In this document: in pieces, positions 34,036 to 45,865 of the stretch
Numbering within the stretch: position 1 is the first letter of the stretch
Layout of the letters: every line of letters starts with the position of its first letter
Origin: Castor canadensis
Lineage: Eukaryota; Chordata; Mammalia; Rodentia; Castoridae
DNA: 64,000 bases
NCBI RefSeq assembly: GCF_047511655.1
Contig: NC_133397.1
Coordinates: 123,965,308-124,029,307, forward strand
Reading direction: 5' to 3'
Notes under the pieces: model-generated
What the model was told of the DNA's origin: nothing
Database searches by the model: none
The model's input: only the letters and a program-made list of their open reading frames with translations
Translations under genes and position numbers: made by a program

Positions 34036-36293
34036 AGAAAGAAAATCTGCATCTCTTCAATTTGTATTGCGAGCCTTCTAGCTATTGTTTTATTTAGGTA
34101 TCATCTGTACCCCAAGAGGCTGATAACTCTCAAATTACGTGTGAGGAAGTAGAAGCTACAGAAATTGCTCCAGGTCATAGATGAATAAAGTGCAGCATGA
34201 GATTTAATTCAGATTATGCCAACTCCCAAACAGGATTTTTCCATTATACCCACCCTGTCTTTCTGAAATATTCCTGTGATTCCCATATTCCAGCAGATAG
34301 TGGAAAACATCCTCACTGTCCTTGCACCACCCCTACCACAATTACTCCCAAATAGCTCAGCACATTCCTTGGTTAAAAACAAATGAAGAGAAATAAAATA
34401 TGCAAGAGAAAACTTTCTAGGCTGCACTGTACTATTTAGCATCCCTTATGGAATTGTGTCTATGATGATGGAGATTTACTCCTTTGAAAGCCTTGTTGCT
34501 TCCCTATTGTGTACCATGCACAGGAAGGTATTTATCCTCCTTTCCATAGGACTGATTTGGTATTCAATTTGGTTGTGATGTCACAGGTGTTTTAGACTGT
34601 GAGGTCATGTTCCACTGGGATAGTCTGATAAACTCTCTCTGTTGCCTGTCTGAGTGAGAATTTGCCAACCAAATAAGCTCATTCATCTGAGATGGCCTTG
34701 CAGTTGAAAAGATGAGACACACAAATGCATTAATGCATTACCTCTTGAGTTTGTCTGGTTTCCTTTTGCTTCTGTGCTCCATGAGCCCTCAAAATGTAGT
34801 ATGTCTTATGGAGAGAACTTTGGCATCTGGCAAGACAATAAGATCCTGCTTCTTCACTCCACAACATTAACATATCACACAGCCTGTTTTGATGGTCCCA
34901 ACTAAAATTCTTATTTCCCTCTCATCATACTGGTTGGGATTTCACTGCGTTAGTTTTCTTCTGTAGTAGTGTTCTCTCCAGTCCTCTTCCACACTGACAG
35001 ACTGTTCTTTTTAGGTAAAAATCTGATCAAATTTCTGCAAACCAAACCCATTCTTCAATACTCAAGCCATGCATGTTTCACTTCCCATATAGGGTGTACA
35101 TTTCTGGTCTAGCTAAAACCTATAGGAAGATTAAATTTGAGCAACACCTTTGTTGAAAGATTAAATTTTTATTATTGGGCACATTAAAGTTTTAACTAGC
35201 TTATCTGAGATAGTGATTCATGAATCAGGCACCATCAGATCATGAGTGCTCCACTGGGGACAGGGAAGGGAGGACAGAGGAAATGTAGGTGTTTGCAGAA
35301 GCAAGACAAAGAAGATGTATTTGATTGGTTAAAGTGGAGATTCACTAGTTAGAAGTTATTTGGTGGTTTCTGATTGGTTGAGTTTCAGTTTTCTTTCTCT
35401 GTTTATATTGGTTTTCAGTTTGCTTATGTAGGCACCTAAGGTATTGGTATCTTAGCCTAGTAGCCTTGAAATTGAATTTTTAAAGTCAGTTTTCACACTG
35501 TATCTATGAATGATATTTGCTGCTCTGTTTGCCTCCTGTTTCTGTTTCTAGCTGCTGCTAGAGTTCAGGGACTGTGTCTTATTCATTATTTTAGTATCGT
35601 CTCATGGAAGGGTGTTCAATCATATGCACCAGGAAAACATTAGTTGAAAATATTAAATGAGTTTCTTAAATATGGAAAGGGTTATTAAATATAAAATGAA
35701 GGAATGAGAGCTGTGAAGCCTCAAACAAGAGGTGAGGGCGGAGGAGTCAGAGAGGCAACATGTCCAGCCTGCATAGCACCTGATAAGGCTAATGAAAATG
35801 GCCAGGATTTCTTCAACATGATGTGTCAAAAGCAGCTGATGACACAGCCTTTCCTGTTCATGCACAGTGCTCGTTACTAATGTAAATTTATGGGGTCATC
35901 AGCCACCAAGTAAAGGCTACTACATGGTGATAAAGAAAATGTGACAGGATAGGACCTCAGAAAAAAGCATAATTAATTGAGAAAAGGATATGTTTATAAT
36001 CCTTACTTACCCTAGTGTTTTGTGGAAAGATCATCCTATTATACAGGTAACAAAAAAAAAAAAAAAAGAAATCCAGTTTTCTCAAGATAGCCGAGGGCCA
36101 AAATCACCTTTCTTTTTAGGCTGTGCAGGAGTAGCAGGTAATGATTATCCAATTTATAAAATTCTCTGAATTAGAAAAGAAAAGATTCTTCCCTCCAGAG
36201 GAGCATCTAAGAGAAAAATTTTAGTTTTTTTCTACTCAAAATTTGGCCCCTTAAAAATAGTAGAGAGAATGGCAGGGGTAATCTAATAATTTA
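34036..36293. other. No gene; possible MIR at 34.1 kb
   Basis: Mostly unique sequence. At 34130-34215 the words 'gtgaggaagtagaagctaca' and 'gctccaggtcatagatgaat' fit a reversed MIR core weakly. At 35.2-35.5 kb an old LTR-like passage is conceivable ('gattggttgagtttcagtt') but unassigned. A16 homopolymer near 36052-36067. Confidence 0.4.
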
Positions 36294-36915
36294 TTGATAG
36301 CCCCTCCTTATTTGTGGTTTTACTTCCTGTGGTTTCAGTTATCCATGGTCAACTATGGTCCAGCAGTATTAAATGGAAAACTCCAGAAATAAAAATTTGG
36401 CATGTTTTAAGCCGTGCACTGCTCTGAGTAGTGTGGTGAGATCTTGCACCATCCTGCTGTCTTCCCTGGAATGTGAATCATCCCTCTACCCAGTGTATCC
36501 ACACTGTCTGTTACCCACCCACTGGTCACTGGGTAGCTCTCTTGGTTGTCAGATCAATTGTTGCGGTATTGTGTTGTGTTTAAGTAGCCCTTACTTAGAT
36601 ACTATGTTTCAATGCCTGTATCATTCCCCTCACCTTATCTCATGACACAGGCATTGTACTAGTTCACGTCCTCACAGGAGGCGTGAATGCAGAACAATAA
36701 AACATTTTGAGGGATACTGCATTCACATAACTTTCAGAAGAGTATATTGTTAAAATTGTTCTATTACTAGTTATTATAGTTAATCTCTTACTGTGTTTAA
36801 CTTAAACTTTATCATAGGTATGCATATATAGGGAAAAACAGTATATTTAGGGTCCAGTATTATTTTCAGTTTTAGGCATCCACTCCTTTGTGGATAATGG
36901 AGACTGATTGTAATA
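36294..36915 (+). mobile_element. Tigger-type DNA transposon remnant (non-autonomous)
   Basis: The order 'cctccttatttgtggtttta', 'gtggtttcagttatccatgg', 'tattaaatggaaaactccag', 'ctgagtagtgtggtgagat', 'gtaatctcttactgtg'-like text ('gttaatctcttactgtgttt') and 'aggcatccactcctttgtgg' follows a mariner/Tigger family element known across placental mammals. Degenerate inverted ends are visible: 'tccttatttgtgg' at the left and its reverse 'ccacaaagga' near 36890 at the right. The transposase coding part is missing. The 90-codon frame at 36373 is spurious. Confidence 0.75.
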
Positions 36916-37004
36916 CAAATAGGAGATACAATTTCCATCTTAATAATCTTAAAAGTTATTTCAACTAATTATAAAAGTGTACTTCCCTACCAATGTGATA
37001 GCAT

Positions 37005-37138
37005 ATCTGTCTATCTATATCTATCTATCATCTATCTGTCATCTATCTATCCATCATCTATCTACCTATGATTGTATGTATGTATCTATCATCAACCTAT
37101 TATGTACTTACCATTTATCTGTCTATCTATCTATCTAC
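37005..37138. repeat. (TCTA)n tetranucleotide array, interrupted
   Basis: Repeated CTAT/TCTA units with interruptions (CATC, TGTC, a central TGTATGTATG passage) over about 134 bases. Expected to be length-variable. Confidence 0.9.
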
Positions 37139-38004
37139 TAAAGGCCATAATAAGTGAGCAAAAGGTTAATGGTAAAGGAAAGCTTAGTATAGTCCAAAAA
37201 TTTCCACAAATTTATATCTGGGTAATATTTTATATTGAAAGAAAACTATGTCTTCAGTCTTAGGATAGCCCAGCATCCCTAAAAAATAGAGCACTGCATG
37301 ATGTTTGATGTTTGATGAGTGATACTTATTTGAAGGTTTTCTTTAAACATAACTTGAATAATTTCTAAGTTAGAGAAAATATTTCATGTTGTTAGCACCC
37401 CTTCAATCTTTGGTTAACTTTTAGAATAGAACAAAGAGAGTTATTTATAACTTGAAATTAATATGGACACTAGGAAGAGGACTTCATCTTAAGGCAGTAG
37501 AGGTGACTGAGCAGGAGGAGCCTGAGGACCTGAACCAAGTGGACCCTTAGGTTCACATATAGAACCATCCTGAAAGTAATAGGATTCAAATCATATCAGG
37601 CACATGAAGGAGTGTTTCTTGATAGGAAAAACCTGTTATTTCCAAAAACATGTTAGAACATCAATTTCTTAGCTTTGCTTAGTTTTCCAAGAAATCACAG
37701 TTTGCTTATTCCTTTCCTTAGAAATGAAGACCCCCAATTCCAGCTGCTGAACGGACTTTTCTTCTATGACCCAACACATAAAACTAATACTTTAGTTCCT
37801 CTGTCTTAGAAAGGACATGATCCACTCAGTTCTTAGGAAAGAAATCCATGACTTGACCTGTATTTTCCATGTCATTTAGCACCGCCTAAAGACCCACTAC
37901 ACATCTCTTAAATATTTGCTCTTCCTCCTTCCATCACATGACCCATTTATTGCCCAGGAAAGACCACAGAAATGGGCTTCTTACAGAAGCCTGTGTATCT
38001 TTGG
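37139..38004. other. Nothing recognised
   Basis: Unique sequence without supported coding frames or repeats. Confidence 0.4.
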
Positions 38005-38560
38005 ATCCTCTCCAGTTCCTGGTGCACACTGCAGCCAGAGCTATCTTTCTGAAATGCAAACTAGATTTTGTCATTCTCCAGCTTAAAACCTTTCACTGAT
38101 TTCAGTTATTTTAAGATGAAAAAATAAATGATCAAACATAGATGACCAGGTCTTGAGTGGGCTGGTCACCTCTTCCTCCAACCCTCCCAGGGCCCTTCTT
38201 CATCATCATGACCTTCCTTCAGTTCTGCACACTTACTGATGCCCCCTCTCTCCTCTGACTGGACTTTTGCAGTTGTTCTGTCTGGAAAACTCTTCTGTTT
38301 CCTTGTCACCAAATAAACTGGCATTCTTCCTTCAAATTTCACCTTAGCCATCCATAACCATGACCTCTTGCCATCTCTCATGGCAGCACACAGCTCTCTT
38401 TTACTGTACCAGTCATAATTACAGTTTTTGATTGGGTTAATTACTAACCAGTCCTCTTTACTGGGCTGTAAGCTCTTTGAAGGAAGGGACCATGTCTTGT
38501 TTTGTTCACTGACATGTCTCTAGAATTTGGAAAATACTCTGAATGTCAATCTTACTGAAT
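38005..38560 (-). repeat. LINE-2 3' end, antisense
   Basis: The order 'gcagccagagctatctttct', 'gtcattctccagcttaaaac', 'tgtctggaaaactcttctgt', 'cttcaaatttcaccttagcc', 'gggctgtaagctctttgaag' and 'cttgttttgttcactgacat' is the typical antisense L2 3' end. L2 is an ancient LINE, long inactive. The 71-codon reverse frame at 38166 falls inside it. Confidence 0.75.
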
Positions 38561-38929
38561 GGTAATGAGTATATTAGCATTTATTAATGTTAGAGATAAT
38601 AAATTTTTTGACTAATAATTGATATTTAAAGAGAGTCTTGTAGTTTTTTTAAAACACAGTTGTGTTAAAAGTTATTTATCTTAAATGCTGTCATTGATCA
38701 TATATGGTAGTGTCAATATACCTGCATTCTTAGAAACAACTGAGTAGATGTTACACATTTGGATTACTATGAAGTCATGGAAAGTTTAAATTATGGTTTT
38801 ATCTACCTCAAGTTATTATGCATTTTTCATTTTCTGAGAATTGAAAGATATTTCTCAGACATATCAATCTCTGGGGTCCCTGGACTCATTAGAGGCAACT
38901 GATACCACATACTCTTTGAGATTTACAAT
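38561..38929. other. Nothing recognised
   Basis: AT-rich unique sequence between L2 and MIR remnants. Confidence 0.4.
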
Positions 38930-39075
38930 CAGCCCTGTTTTACTTTGCTATTTATTCCCTATGTAAATTTGGGTAAAACTTCACTTCCCTGAGCATTGGT
39001 TATATTATCTGTAAAATATGTCATATAATGTTTATCTCATAGGGTTTTCATAGAGGTTGCTGAATTTAATGTATT
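38930..39075 (+). repeat. MIR SINE
   Basis: 'gtaaatttgggtaaaacttc', 'ccctgagcattggttatatt', 'tctgtaaaatatgtcatat' and 'tctcatagggttttcataga' follow the 3' half of the MIR consensus. Confidence 0.65.
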
Positions 39076-39238
39076 TAGTTGCAAGTCTTTCTATTTACGA
39101 TATAGTAAATCAAAGAGCTTCATTGTTCTGGCTCTCTGGACCTTCCTCCAAGGCACCTGCATGTTTAGAAAGACAAGCTAATTGGATTCTCTGTGTGTTC
39201 CATAAAAATGGAGAATGTGGTTTAAAATGGAACTGCAG

Positions 39239-39434
39239 CTAGACATGGTGGCACATGCCCAGCTACTCAGGAGGTGGAGGTAGGAGGAAAGCAGTTAGAG
39301 GTCAGCCCAGGCAAAAGTGTAAGACCCTAACTGAAAAATAAACTAAGGCAAAAAGTTTGGGGGTATGGCTCAAGGGCTTGCCTAGCAAGTTTGAGTCTCT
39401 GAGTTCAACCCCCAGAACCACAACAAACAAACAG
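39239..39434 (+). repeat. B1-ID composite SINE (B1-dID type), sense
   Basis: The left arm (39239-39338) is B1-like: 'ggtggcacatgcccagctac', 'aggtcagcccaggcaaaag', 'taagaccctaactg'. A short A-rich linker joins it to an ID arm (39357-39420): 'atggctcaagggcttgcc', 'gagttcaacccccag'. Fused B1-ID SINEs are described from squirrel-related and castorid rodents, which supports the taxonomic placement. Confidence 0.85.
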
Positions 39435-40071
39435 CATGCCCTCCTCCCAAAACCTGAACTGTAACTGAAAAGAGCTAGGAAAAAAGGATGGCAGGAAGAT
39501 ACAGTGTGCCAATCAATCACTTTGGGGCACCCAGATTAATGCCTTCTAAATGGGCAGAAAGAAAGTGGGCAGTGATGCAGCAGTTTGATTTCAGATTGCT
39601 TTTAATTTGCTTAAGTTAGTCATAAAAACCCTCTGGGGAAAATCTGTTGCATTTATCTGCTTTTCTGAGGGAAGGTTGTATTCAGTTGCTTTCACTGTGC
39701 TCTTTTCACATTACCTAGTTTAAAAGAAAAAGATAAGGTGGGTACTGCAAATACAGTAATCAAGTTAACTCATACTTTAATTTAAAATTATAAGCATGGC
39801 TAATGACTGTGTAAGGGTTGTGTGAGATAGTGAGGAGACTGGGAAAATCTTGCCTTATTTTTATTAACAAATCATACAGTGAAAAAGTATCATCAATTAT
39901 TTGGCTACACTTACCTTCAGGGAAGACTGTGTCTGGATTTCCTCTGCAGAAAGATAGCCTAGCTCATTGCTTCTAAAATAATGAATGTTAAAATCGCTTT
40001 TGTTGATCAGAGCCTGGTGAGCGTTATTCCTTTTTGTGTTCCTTTTCCTTCAGAGACAACCATTATTATTG
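39435..40071. other. Nothing recognised
   Basis: Unique AT-rich sequence, no supported frame. Confidence 0.4.
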
Positions 40072-40277
40072 TTTTTTCCAGTACCAGGGTTTGAACCCAG
40101 GGTTCATGCTTAACCAGTCAGGCACTGTACCACTTGATACATGTACCCAACTCTTTTTGCTTTAGTTATTTTTTTGGATAGGATTTTACTTTTTGGTCTG
40201 GGGCCAGCCTCAGACTGTAATTCTCCTAATCTTTGCTTCATGAGTAGCTGGGATTACAGCTGCGAGCCACTGTTACC
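40072..40277 (-). repeat. B1-ID composite SINE, antisense
   Basis: Reverse ID arm (40076-40140: 'cagtaccagggtttgaaccc', 'aggcactgtaccacttga'), a T-rich linker ('gctttagttattttttt'), then a reverse B1 arm ('ggccagcctcagactgt', 'gagtagctgggattacagc', 'gagccactg'). Same architecture as at 39.2 and 51.9 kb. Confidence 0.85.
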
Positions 40278-40639
40278 TTGATGCTTACTTTTTTAGCAGG
40301 TGACTTTGAACTATTGTAGATGAATGTATTGGCAAAAGGGGGAGAATAAGAGCACCCACCAAACGCTCAAGAATAAGAGTTAATGAGATAGTGCACTCCT
40401 TTCCCTACATGAGAAATACAAAATACGAAGTCAGCAGATGGTCATGGCAATTAGTAATGGGTAATTGTACCCATTGTAAAATTTCATCTTTACACATAAT
40501 TAAGAAGTGAGTATAGTTTCCATATACAAATTAATACACATGCACACTTTAAAGATACTTCAATGAGCCAGAAAAAGTCTCTCTTCACCAGCATCAAATC
40601 CCTGCTAGACCAGATTCTGCAATAATAATTATTTTGTGT

Positions 40640-41020
40640 AGCTGACAATTATTTAATGCTTACTATAAATGACAGCATGATGATAATTATTTTGTATAGT
40701 TAATTCTTATACATTTTTTCTTACAAATTCAGAAGGTATGCTGGAATATTAGTGTTCGAGTTATTTTTATTATTATTTTTGTGGTATGGGGGTTTGAATT
40801 TAGGACCTTAAGCTTGCATAGACAGGCACTCTGCTACTTGAGCCTCCAGCCTCGTAACACTTTTTGAGGTAGGAATTTACAGGTTGTGTGTCAAACTACA
40901 AGAGGAAAATGAGCTTTGCAGAGGTCAAGTAACTTTCCCATGACCTCTTTGGCTTAGTACATGAGGGTGGTTTGTTTTTGAGTTCATATTCCCTTTCTTC
41001 TAAAGCCTTAGCTCCTGATT
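40640..41020 (-). repeat. MIR SINE, antisense, interrupted by an ID
   Basis: 'ttatttaatgcttactataa' at the left and 'gaggaaaatgagctttgcag', 'aggtcaagtaactttcccat' at the right fit a reversed MIR, with the ID at 40763-40854 between them. The left half is weak. Confidence 0.5.
40763..40854 (-). repeat. ID SINE, antisense
   Basis: Reverse ID: T-rich lead, 'gtatgggggtttgaattta' (B box in reverse), 'gcttgcatagacaggcact' and 'ctgctacttgagcctccagc'. Diverged, no clear duplication. Confidence 0.85.
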
Positions 41021-42187
41021 ACTAGTCAGAAGTCAGCAGAGGAAATCTGAGGGTGTCCAGTGCCTGATTGTTTTTAGCAAATGCCATTCTTCTATATATT
41101 TCTGTGCATTTGACTGACATAAGCAATATGGATTTAGTAAGTGATTTACCTCTGCGTTCTCTTTGCAAAAGCTTCTAAGCATGGCCCTTGCTGTTGACAA
41201 GTGCTACTGGAAGTGAGCACTAATAACCCTACAATTATCTAAGCACTTTGTTGCCATGGAGTCAGTGAAAATGCCCAGACTGAGAAATAGTGAGGTGTGA
41301 AAACTGAAGCTGCTATATAAATTAAGTCAATCAGCCATTCATGAGTCCAGCAAACCATGAGGGATCTATGATGGGCCAAATAAGAAGTTAAGTTTTAAAA
41401 ACACAAAGAAATGAATAGCACACATTCTCTGCCTTTCACAAGCTTGTATCATGGCGTGTATGTAAAGAGAGGTATTGATAGGTATGGAAAGCAATCATTG
41501 CAATGAGATATATTTTACAATAAAGGCATGGGGAAAATACTCTGGGCACACATAGAAGGAGTGAACATAGAGGAAGGTGTTCAAGTCATTAGCGTTTCAA
41601 TGAATTCTTTGAGAATGTCACAGTGTGAGTTGGAGTCCTTGGGGCAGATGAGGAGAGGTACGAGGGGACTGGCATTCCAGAAAGAGCAAATGATGTGTGC
41701 AGAGGTATCTGGAGATAGCTAACATGGAAGGGCCAGGAGTAGAGAGGCAGGAGACAAAAATTGAAATGGTAAATGAGGGGAGTGTATAAGAAGGTTTGCA
41801 GAGACTTCTGTCCTTTATATATGATGGGATGTCATCAAAGGATTTCAGGTGGAATAGTGACATCGATAGAGTTATAGTTGAAATAACTCTGAGACTTCAA
41901 AATGGTCTCATTCTGAAGTAGACATTACTATCCACAGGAACCATACTGATAAAGGATACAGACCACGGGGTTCTTCTAGCTTGTTTAAGGAAAATGACAT
42001 TTATCGACAAACATGAGGCTACATAATTTCCATAGAATTCACCTAAGAATGCATGTCCAGAGACTATGAAGCTGGAGAGAACCCACTCAGGAACATCTTG
42101 GACAATTCTAGAAGAAACACTTCACCTGTCCTTAAATGCTTGTCATCTCTGGTGCTCGGAACTGAACTCCAGCAGCTCTGCCATGTC
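41021..42187. other. No gene seen
   Basis: Unique sequence. Overlapping short frames on both strands at 41528-41863 (64 and 81 codons) have no recognisable domain. Confidence 0.4.
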
Positions 42188-42319
42188 TGCTGTATTAGAG
42201 TTTTCCAGAGAAACTGAACCAACATATATACACATATATCCCCTCTTTCTATAATTCTGTATTTTTCTATCTATCATCTATCTATCTATCTATTTATCTA
42301 TCTATCATCTATCTGTCTG

Positions 42320-42350
<31 letters not shown>

Positions 42351-42710
42351 ATCTACCTACCTATCATCTGTCTATCATGACATACATTTTAAGGACTTTC
42401 TTATGTGAAGGTGAGATGTAGGAGCTGGCAAATCTAACATCTGTAGGGCAGGTCAGTAGCTAGACCTTTATGTCAGAGTCTTGACACAGAATTACTTTTT
42501 CAGGAAACAGTCTTCACTCTTATGGCTTCAACTGATTGGATGAGGCCTACCCATGCATTATGAAGAGCTTTACTCAAAGGCCACAGAATGTAAATGTTAA
42601 CTACATCTTCAAGTAATCTTCATAGCACCATCTAGACTGGTGTTTGAACAAGCACTTGGCTACCATAACTTGGCTAAGTTATGACACATAAATTTAGCTA
42701 TCACACCTGC
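42188..42710. repeat. Ancient interspersed repeat, family unresolved (copy 2), with tetranucleotide expansion
   Basis: 'gtattagagttttccagaga', 'aaactgaaccaacatatata', 'cttcaactgattggatgagg', 'gagctttactcaaaggccac' and 'tagactggtgtttgaacaag' belong to the same mammalian repeat as at 10.99-11.34 kb. The usual short TATA-rich stretch of that repeat has expanded into the array at 42266-42377. An L1M-type 3' end is possible. Confidence 0.6.
42266..42377. repeat. (TATC)n tetranucleotide array
   Basis: About 112 bases of CTAT units, longest clean run near 42319-42346, with CATC, TGTC, TTTC and CTAC interruptions. Lies inside the old repeat. Confidence 0.92.
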
Positions 42711-44067
42711 TAATGAAGCAGCAGCTAGCTTTTCCTCCATGTGTTGCTGTTCTTACTCTTTTAATACTGAGCCTAAGTCTCACACAGATGAAGAGCATAG
42801 ATCATTAGTTGCCCCCCAATCCTCAGCTTTTCAATCTTTAGAAAACCAGACAGGCAAACTAGATGTGAGTTGGGATGGATGTTGACTGAATCAACTAATT
42901 GCTCTTTTGGCTGTTCAATATCTGTTCCAACCTTCTTCTCATGTCTAAACTTTCAAGCCAGAACAATAAGAACAGCTACAAGAACAAGAACACAAGAGCA
43001 ATAATGATACGCTTAAACACAAGTACCTTTTGCTTAAATTCAAACTTACTCTCTCTTCAAAAGGGATGTCTGAAATCTTATCTACTTTTGGACCCATTTC
43101 TGAGTAAAGTTTGGTTTTACTCTAGGGTTCAATTTTATCTTGGCATTTCACAAGCTATGGAATTCTGATGTTACCAGCAAAGAATTCTCTGTTTCTCTCC
43201 TCCTCTGGAAAGAAAGTTTATCTACTTATATTCTTAACTTCTGCAACTTTCACGAGGCTTTAACTAATATCTATAACTAGTTTTAAGTCTATAATTGTGA
43301 TATCCTTCATCACTAGCCATTCCAAAGCTAGATTACTACTCATCAATTTTGACCATCATTCCTTTCTGATATAAGCATGACTATTTTCGAATTTTTCACT
43401 GGAGAGCTTTATGTACCTTTTCTTAGATCACACTTATTGATTGGGCTGCTGAAATATTCATTTCTGACTTCTAATTTGTTTAACCAGTTGATAGCTGAGA
43501 GAAGTGAAAACTTCCATTGCGATAATGTTTTTATCACATTTCCCTACAGTTCACCCAACTTTCTATTCTCGCATTTGAAGTTATTTTCTTTTGAATTGTT
43601 AAATATCTTCTTAGTGAGCTTCAACTTTTCTCATTATGTGCTGTCTTAGTGGTTTTATAATGCTTTGCCCTCTGAAACTCGTTCTACATGTTTATGATAA
43701 CAGAATGCTTCTTTCTTGTAGGGAATCTTGCCCTTGGAGTTTCAGTTCATTTTCATGGCTGAAATAATACAGATCATTTTCATGGCTGGTTTGCACTTTT
43801 CTTCCTATCTTTTAAAGCTTTGGGCCCCATGCAGTCTTAAATATTTGGGTTTGCTGTTTGTAAGGTACTTATTTCTCTGTGGATAATTTTTGGGTCATTA
43901 ATTCGATTTCTTAGTTCTATAATCCTACCTAATTTTTTGTTTTGCCAGCTCATGTTTGAATACTTCTCTCTTTGGATTCAGGTTAGAAAATATTCTATTG
44001 TGTAAGGTACTATAGGAAAAGTTCTCTTATTTCCCTGATTGTCATTGCTCGTACACAAGGCTGTCTG
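42711..44067. other. No gene seen
   Basis: Unique AT-rich sequence. Two 90-codon-class frames (42899-43168 and 43377-43649) are hydrophobic, AT-driven readings without domains. Confidence 0.45.
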
Positions 44068-44574
44068 GGCTTCTTTTTTTATTTTTATTTTATTTTCTTT
44101 TATTATTCATATGTGCATACAAGGTGGGTCATTTCTCCCCCCTGCCCCACCCCCTCCCTTACCACCCACTCCGCCCCCTCCCTCTCCCCCCCCAATACCC
44201 AGCAGAAACTATTTTGCCCTTATTTCTAATTTTGTTGTAGGGAGAGTATAAGCAATAATAGGAAGGAACAAGGGTTTTTGCTGGTTGAGATAAGGATAGC
44301 TGTACAGGGCATTGACTCACATTGATTTCCTGTGCGTGGGTGTTACCTTCTAGGTTAATTCTTTTTGATCACCTTTTCTCTAGTTCCTGGTCCCCTTTTC
44401 CTATTGGCCTCAGTTGCTTTTAAGGTATCTGCTTTAGTTTCTCTGCGTTGAGGGCAACAAATGCTAGCTAGTTTTTTAGGTGTCTTACCTATCCTCACCC
44501 CTCCCTTGTGTGCTCTCGCTTTTATCATGTGCTCATAGTCCAATCCCTTTGTTGTGTTTTGGACTTCTTTTTTT
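44068..44574 (-). mobile_element. 5'-truncated L1 3' UTR, antisense, with probable TSD
   Basis: Candidate duplication ggcttcttttttt (44068-44080) and gacttcttttttt (44562-44574), one mismatch, with AAA following. Inside: T-rich tail, 'ttattattcatatgtgcata', C-rich block (44127-44193), 3' UTR text closely matching the copies at 13.7 and 60.8 kb, ending at 'tccaatccctttgttgtg'. Only the 3' UTR (about 480 bp) was copied. The reverse frame at 44355-44714 reads UTR and flank and is not a gene. Confidence 0.88.
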
Positions 44575-45368
44575 AAACTTTTCCTTTTGTGTGTGTTTTG
44601 AAGCTTTGGGAATTGAGGTTTTTCCAGTTCTTTTTTCTCTTCTTTATTTCTGATGCAACAACCTTTAAAGAGTTTCCTCGAGCTTTGATATAAAGTACAT
44701 ATGTGTCTAACCAATCCAATTTAGGGTTTATATTCTTTTTTTTTTTTTCTGGTGGAAACCTCGAAGCTTCCTATGCAGAATGCTGCTCTGAACTTTAGCT
44801 TCTACAGAGGAAAGTCATCGTCACACATACGTTTTGTTTCTCATTTCGTTACCTTTCCCTAAAAAGCATTTCACTCTTCTACAAGTCAGAAAAAGGAAGA
44901 TACCAACAAGGTCACATTCACCTGTTGCATTTGTGGAATTCCTGAGGAAAGGGCAGAGCAGGGAGGCATCTAACTTGGAGATCTGTGTATCTGTACCCCC
45001 ACTCCTCATAATCCCCTTCTCACCCAGCAGAACTTAACTTCAGACAAGGTTTTCTCAAATTTATTTTTTCCTTGTTAGTTGCTTTTTATCTTCAGCTTCT
45101 CCTATTTAATAAACACCATATGACGGTACTGATGGATTTTTGTGCCTCACTGGGGGATAATTAATAACTTTCTTTATATATGTTATGGAATAGGAGAAAC
45201 ATTTTGGGAGGTGTGGTTAAAAAGATCTTTGTGGGCTGGCTCCATGCATTTTCTTTCTTCATAATATTTTCTCTGAGGGAAAGTAAGGTAAGGAGACTAT
45301 CGAGTCATTGAGATTTCTGCCTGTACTTCTCAAAGATTTCAACATGAGGTTCTACCTCTTTCTTTCTT
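44575..45368. other. No gene seen
   Basis: Unique sequence. Complementary short frames at 44.82-45.04 kb on both strands have no domain. Confidence 0.4.
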
Positions 45369-45680
45369 TTGGCAGTACTGGGGTTTGAATTTAGAACTTT
45401 GTGCTTGCTAGGCAGGTACTCTACCACTTGAGCCGCTTCTCTGGTCTTTTTTCTGTGATTATTTTAGAGATAGGATCTAGCTTTGACCCAGGCTGGACTG
45501 GACTGTGATCCTATTTATGCTTCCCACATGACTGGAATGATAGGTGCACAACAACACACACAGTTTTTTCCCATTCAGATGGGGTCTTGCAAACTTTTTT
45601 TTCCTTGACTAGCCTCAAACTGTGATACTGTCATTTCAGCTTCCCAAGTAGTGAGGGTTACAGGTGCAAGCCACAGATGA
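45369..45680 (-). repeat. Trimeric SINE (B1-B1-ID), antisense
   Basis: Read on the + strand: reverse ID arm (45369-45445: 'cagtactggggtttgaattt', 'cttgctaggcaggtactcta'), linker 'tgtgattattttagagatag', reverse B1 arm (to about 45562: 'gacccaggctggactggact', 'catgactggaatgataggtg'), then a second reverse B1 arm ('ggggtcttgcaaac', 'ctagcctcaaactgtgat', 'cccaagtagtgagggttaca', 'ggtgcaagccac'). On the minus strand the order is B1-B1-ID. The same three-arm order appears at 52.57-52.89 kb. Confidence 0.8.
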
Positions 45681-45738
45681 CCTGTTTTACCCCTTCCTTT
45701 AAACACTTGGAACTCATAGGTCTGACAGGTCGGTTTCC

Positions 45739-45865
45739 TCTTTGTGGCATTTGTTAGCCACTTTTTTTGGTGGTACTGGGGATTTGAACTCAGGGACTCA
45801 TGCTTGCTAGGCAAGTGCTCTACCACTTGAGCTACATCGCCAGCTCCGTCTTTGTGCCATTTGTT
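45739..45865 (-). repeat. ID SINE, antisense, with 17-bp TSD (1 mismatch)
   Basis: Duplications tctttgtggcatttgtt (45739-45755) and tctttgtgccatttgtt (45849-45865) bracket a reverse ID: T7 tail, 'ggtggtactggggatttgaa', 'gcttgctaggcaagtgctct' and 'accacttgagctac'. It is a well-preserved copy. Confidence 0.93.

Noticed and set aside
37005-37138. Regular repeats that might suggest a CRISPR-like array
   Set aside because: Units are 4 bases without spacers; it is an interrupted tetranucleotide microsatellite in a mammalian genome.
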